64,000 nt of DNA, taken from assembly GCA_030695565.1 (NCBI GenBank), contig JAUYRZ010000083.1, positions 1 through 64,000 of the forward strand, given 5' to 3'. The translations under genes were made by a program, and so were the position numbers. Origin of the DNA: Archangium sp. Lineage in GTDB: Bacteria > Myxococcota > Myxococcia > Myxococcales > Myxococcaceae. This document shows, in pieces, positions 61,273-64,000 of this stretch. Positions within the stretch are counted from its first letter, which is position 1, and each line of letters starts with the position of its first letter. Under the pieces are notes generated by a model. That model searched no databases. It had not been told where the DNA came from and saw only the letters and a list, made by a program, of their open reading frames with translations.

Positions 61273-63293
61273 CGCTTGACCGAGTACACGAACGTCGCCT
61301 TGGGCGCTCGCAGCCACCGCTCGGCGATGGTGGTGCGCAGGTTCGCCCACTCGTCCTTCGCGTCGACGAAGCTGGCCTTCATCGCCTCGGCGTCCTTCTT
61401 GTCGGCCTTCCCCTTGGCCGCCAGCACGCGCTTGCCCAGGTCGTTGACCGCGGGGCGCCACTTGGCGAGGTCGACTTCGAAGCAGCCCACGTCCGCACCG
61501 TTGGCGGCCTTCTCTTCGGCCTTCCAGGTGATGGCGCCGGCCTTCAGCATCGAGCCGAGCTGAATCGAAGCGAGCTGGCTGTAGGGCTTGGGCCGCTGCG
61601 CGCCGTCGTACATGCCGCGGCTGATGTGCCCGAAGCCCCACACGATGTCGCGCAGGGTGGCGTGTTTGGCTTCTTCTTCGGTGAGCAGCTTCTTCTCCAC
61701 CAGCCACCAGGTGAAGAACAACGCGCTGGTCTGCGCCTTGAGCTCTTCCATGGTGGACGCGAGCGGGCCGCCGAAGGCTTCGTCGTCCGTCTTGCCCTTG
61801 ACCTTGTAGTCGTGCGCGGGGCCGAGGTTGTGCGCCGCCTCGTGCAGCACCACCGACAACAACGCCGCCTGCGGGTCGCTGCTGAAGCCGTCGAAGGTGG
61901 CCTTGCAGTAGAGCGAAGCGACCTGCTTCTCCAGGTTCTCCCGGCTGTCGGCGTCGGTGTAGAGGTTGGTCATCACCACCGTGCGGCCGCCCTTCTCGGC
62001 GACCTTGCCCCAGTTGGGCAACGACTGGCCGATGGTGGCGCCGTGCGGGTTGCGCTGATCAGCCGCGTTGATGGTGACGTCGATGAAGTCGGGCAGCTTG
62101 AACTGCACGTCGCGCGCTTTGTACGGAGCGCCCGCGAGCGCGGCGAGCGTGTTCTCCATCTCGGCCTTCACCGGCTCGAGCTTTTTCTGCCACTCCAGCG
62201 ACGCGAGGTTGATGCGCGCCAGCTGCAGGTGAAAGTGCGCCTTCCAGCTGCACGGCTCGCCGTAGGTCTCGTCGGGGCCCACGCGCAGGTACCACTTCGA
62301 GTTGAGCGCACCCATCGCGACCCAGGCCTCGTTGGCCGGCTCCCAGTCGTTGGTGCGGAAGGCCTTCGCGGCCGCGCCCAGGTAGTTCTTGAGCGCCAGC
62401 TCGTCGTCGCCGAAGAGCGCAGCGGCCGACTCCAGCTCCACGGCCACGGCCTCCATGTCGTCCTTGAAGGCCTCGGTGTAGGGCACCGCCTTGAAGCCCT
62501 TGCCGTCTTCGGTCACCACGGAGAAGTGGCCCATCAGGTCGGCCTTGTTCTTCTCTTTCTCGAGCGTGGCGCAGAACTTCGGGTCGGCCTGAATCGCCGC
62601 CGGGTAGAGCCCGAAGAGACGCGCGGGGGCAGGCGACAGCGCGTTGCACGCTGCATCTTTCTCGGTGGCGGGCGCGACGCAGAACGGCGACTGGTTGCGG
62701 AAGGAGACGGCGCGGCTGAGCGTGTCGTCAGCCGGGATGGCGGCGCTCTGCTCCACGCCACCGTGCTGGCGCGCGTAGAGCTTCTCGATCAACGCGGCGG
62801 CGCGGGCGAAGTGATCGAACGCCTTGCGGTCGGCGTCGGTGCCCACCGTCAGATCAGTCTCCACCAGGGTGGCCTTGCCCTGCGAGAGCTCGAGGCGCAG
62901 CGCGTCGCGGCGGGTCTTCTCTTCTGCGGCCAGCTTCGACTCGTCAGGCTGTGTCTGCAGCTGCGCGTAGAGTTCGTCGAACTTCGGGGTGAAGGCGTCG
63001 CCCTTGACCAGGTCGGCCTGGCTCAGCGTCCACGGGCCGATGAGCGTGACGAGCTCCGCAGGGTCGAGCGAGCCGTCTTTGTTCGCGTCGGTGCGCCAGA
63101 AGAGCGGGAGAAAACGCTCCTGGGCGCGCGCGTTGAAGTCGATGCGGCTGAGCGCCTTGTAGACCTTCTTCTCCGGTACGGCTGCGGCCGCGGTTCCCGC
63201 GTCGACCTCCGCCTTCACCGGGTCGGCCTTCTTCTCGGGACACGCCGTCAATGCCAGCGCGCAGGACACAGCGAACAGGGACTTGTTGAGCAT
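61269..63293 (-). CDS. M49-like zinc metallopeptidase lipoprotein with EF-hand
   Basis: 674 aa from the ATG at 63293. Lipobox 'ALALTACPEKK'. An EF-hand loop 'DANKDGSLDPAEL' is near residue 70. The zinc site is 'VLHEAAHNLGPAHDY' near 490 (HExxH), and 'TMEELKAQTSALFF' near 525 supplies the third ligand, as in gluzincins of the dipeptidyl-peptidase III (M49) group. 'GPDETYGEPCSWKAHFHLQLA' is also typical of that group. Envelope-located peptidase, perhaps calcium-dependent. First gene of the minus-strand operon. Confidence 0.82.
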   Translation of the reverse strand: MLNKSLFAVSCALALTACPEKKADPVKAEVDAGTAAAAVPEKKVYKALSRIDFNARAQERFLPLFWRTDANKDGSLDPAELVTLIGPWTLSQADLVKGDAFTPKFDELYAQLQTQPDESKLAAEEKTRRDALRLELSQGKATLVETDLTVGTDADRKAFDHFARAAALIEKLYARQHGGVEQSAAIPADDTLSRAVSFRNQSPFCVAPATEKDAACNALSPAPARLFGLYPAAIQADPKFCATLEKEKNKADLMGHFSVVTEDGKGFKAVPYTEAFKDDMEAVAVELESAAALFGDDELALKNYLGAAAKAFRTNDWEPANEAWVAMGALNSKWYLRVGPDETYGEPCSWKAHFHLQLARINLASLEWQKKLEPVKAEMENTLAALAGAPYKARDVQFKLPDFIDVTINAADQRNPHGATIGQSLPNWGKVAEKGGRTVVMTNLYTDADSRENLEKQVASLYCKATFDGFSSDPQAALLSVVLHEAAHNLGPAHDYKVKGKTDDEAFGGPLASTMEELKAQTSALFFTWWLVEKKLLTEEEAKHATLRDIVWGFGHISRGMYDGAQRPKPYSQLASIQLGSMLKAGAITWKAEEKAANGADVGCFEVDLAKWRPAVNDLGKRVLAAKGKADKKDAEAMKASFVDAKDEWANLRTTIAERWLRAPKATFVYSVKR

Positions 63294-63638
63294 GGGCGGC
63301 GAGTAGCACGAGTGTGCGGAGCCTCTCGCTGGATCAGCGCCTGCCCTGAAACAAGACACCTCGCCGATAAACGACCTGTCTCCAGTCGATTCAGAAGGGC
63401 TGTCCTGATTGAGGACGATCTGCCCAGGCCCGAGCGTAAGACCTTGAATGCCCTCAGTCTTCCGCAAGCACCCGAAATCACTATGTCAAAGTCAGATACA
63501 CATACATGGAGCCCGCGCAGCTGCACCTACCTTGCATTTCATGTCTGAATTCATGTGCTTAGCGCTGGCAAGCCGCGTGCTTTGGGGAGTGTCCGCGAAG
63601 TCGACCCGGTGGGGGTTGGGCTTCGCAGGGAGCACGTC
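63294..63638. other. Divergent promoter region, 345 nt
   Basis: Non-coding region between the divergent peptidase and secreted-protein genes. It is clearly more AT-rich than its flanks around 63450-63560. It contains a candidate sigma-54 promoter at 63566 (listed separately). No ORF in it has a family signature. Confidence 0.6.
63566..63581 (+). promoter_or_regulatory. Candidate sigma-54 promoter
   Basis: TGGCAAGCCGCGTGCT has the GG-N10-GC spacing of -24/-12 elements and matches TGGCAC-N5-TTGCW at most positions. It lies ~58 nt upstream of the 63639 start. GG-N10-GC is common in GC-rich DNA, so this is only suggestive. Confidence 0.4.
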
Positions 63639-64000
63639 ATGAAGAACGCGATGGTCGGTGCAGTGATGGCGATTCTGGCGACGGGTTGTGGCTTGGGTCA
63701 GGGCACCGTGTCGGATCAGGGCGAAGACGTGCTCGCCTCCGGCTCAGGGCTGACCTGGGAGCAGTTCCGCACCACCAAGGTCTTCGTCGAGCCCGAGAGC
63801 GGCGTCTTCATCGCCGACCACGACACCCCGTTCTTCAGCGAGAAGCAGCTGCGCGAGTTCTACGAGCTGAACGTTCGTGAAGGGCAGCTCATCGTCAACC
63901 GCATCGGCTCGGCCGACGACAAGTGGAGCGCGACCCAGAAGCTGAACCTCACCTACTGCGTGTCGAACGGCTTCAACGGCAACAAGGCCACCATGGTGCA
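63639..64000 (+). CDS. Secreted lipoprotein, probable metalloprotease, 3' truncated by window edge
   Basis: About 120 codons are visible, starting at an ATG with 'GCAGGGAG' upstream. Lipobox 'MAILATGCG'. 'FRTTKVFVEPESGVFIADHD', 'LREFYELNVREGQLIVNRI' and 'WSATQKLNLTYCVS' resemble the N-terminal pro-regions of myxobacterial M10/M57-type metalloproteases, but the zinc motif would lie beyond the window. The identification is tentative. Divergent from the M49-like gene. Confidence 0.6.
   Translation, partial: MKNAMVGAVMAILATGCGLGQGTVSDQGEDVLASGSGLTWEQFRTTKVFVEPESGVFIADHDTPFFSEKQLREFYELNVREGQLIVNRIGSADDKWSATQKLNLTYCVSNGFNGNKATMV

Noticed and set aside
61203-63548. 781-aa plus-strand ORF opposite the peptidase
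   Set aside because: Low-complexity Arg/Leu/Val-rich shadow of the M49-like gene, which has a clear lipobox, EF-hand and zinc motifs.

Overview
The window reads as chromosome of a Myxococcota bacterium, probably order Myxococcales. This is inferred from high GC (roughly two thirds in most genes), dense lipoproteins with 'DAG/DGG'-rich N-termini, a MYXO-CTERM-like sorting tail, a hybrid histidine kinase with a sigma-54 activator, and an alternative complex III plus cytochrome oxidase cluster of the kind known from myxobacteria. No rRNA, tRNA, CRISPR array or complete insertion sequence was seen.

Layout. (1) 1-2.2 kb: a lower-GC island with the end of a KTSC protein and an OLD-like ATPase/TOPRIM nuclease. 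(2) 2.2-10.3 kb: PilZ protein, Uup-like ABC-F ATPase, a propeller-like protein on a segment bounded by a ~130-bp duplication, peroxiredoxin, SDR, LysR regulator, MBL hydrolase. (3) 10.3-13.7 kb: a minus-strand operon of sigma-54 activator, LuxR-type response regulator and hybrid kinase. (4) 13.76-20.9 kb, transcribed divergently from it: an HSP90-like (GHKL) ATPase followed by a 1834-aa protein. The latter starts with a GHKL-like domain lacking its catalytic residues and then carries about seven repeats of ~217 aa. This is the best candidate here for an undescribed system. (5) 21-30 kb: mixed housekeeping and envelope genes (GNAT, SCP2-like, OmpH/Skp, MtfA-like peptidase, universal stress protein, START protein, lipoproteins).

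(6) 30.3-44.9 kb: one co-directional respiratory block. It holds a diheme cytochrome c, a 35-aa membrane peptide, cox subunits II, I, III, IV and a second III, a small membrane protein, a Phd/VapC toxin-antitoxin pair, a SCO copper chaperone and alternative complex III actABCDEF. Most genes overlap by 1-4 nt. Together they should oxidise quinol (Act), pass electrons through c-type hemes and reduce O2 (Cox), with SCO helping to load CuA. The CoxA sequence keeps its D-channel residues but lacks the canonical K-channel lysine.

(7) 44.9-58.8 kb: secreted and sorted proteins, a serine hydrolase, a GAF kinase, a LOG-family protein, a SulP transporter, a methyltransferase, GNAT proteins, a GH3-type acyl-amide synthetase and an alpha/beta hydrolase. 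(8) 58.8-63.3 kb: a minus-strand run of an M49-like metallopeptidase lipoprotein, a lower-GC DAC (DisA_N-like) sensor protein starting inside the peptidase stop codon, and two conserved hypotheticals. A secreted protein gene runs off the right edge.

At least two families of short palindromic repeats lie at gene ends. One supplies the last codons and stop codon of three unrelated genes. Coordinates come from the ORF track, with starts adjusted by eye using ribosome-binding sites, overlaps and family N-termini.
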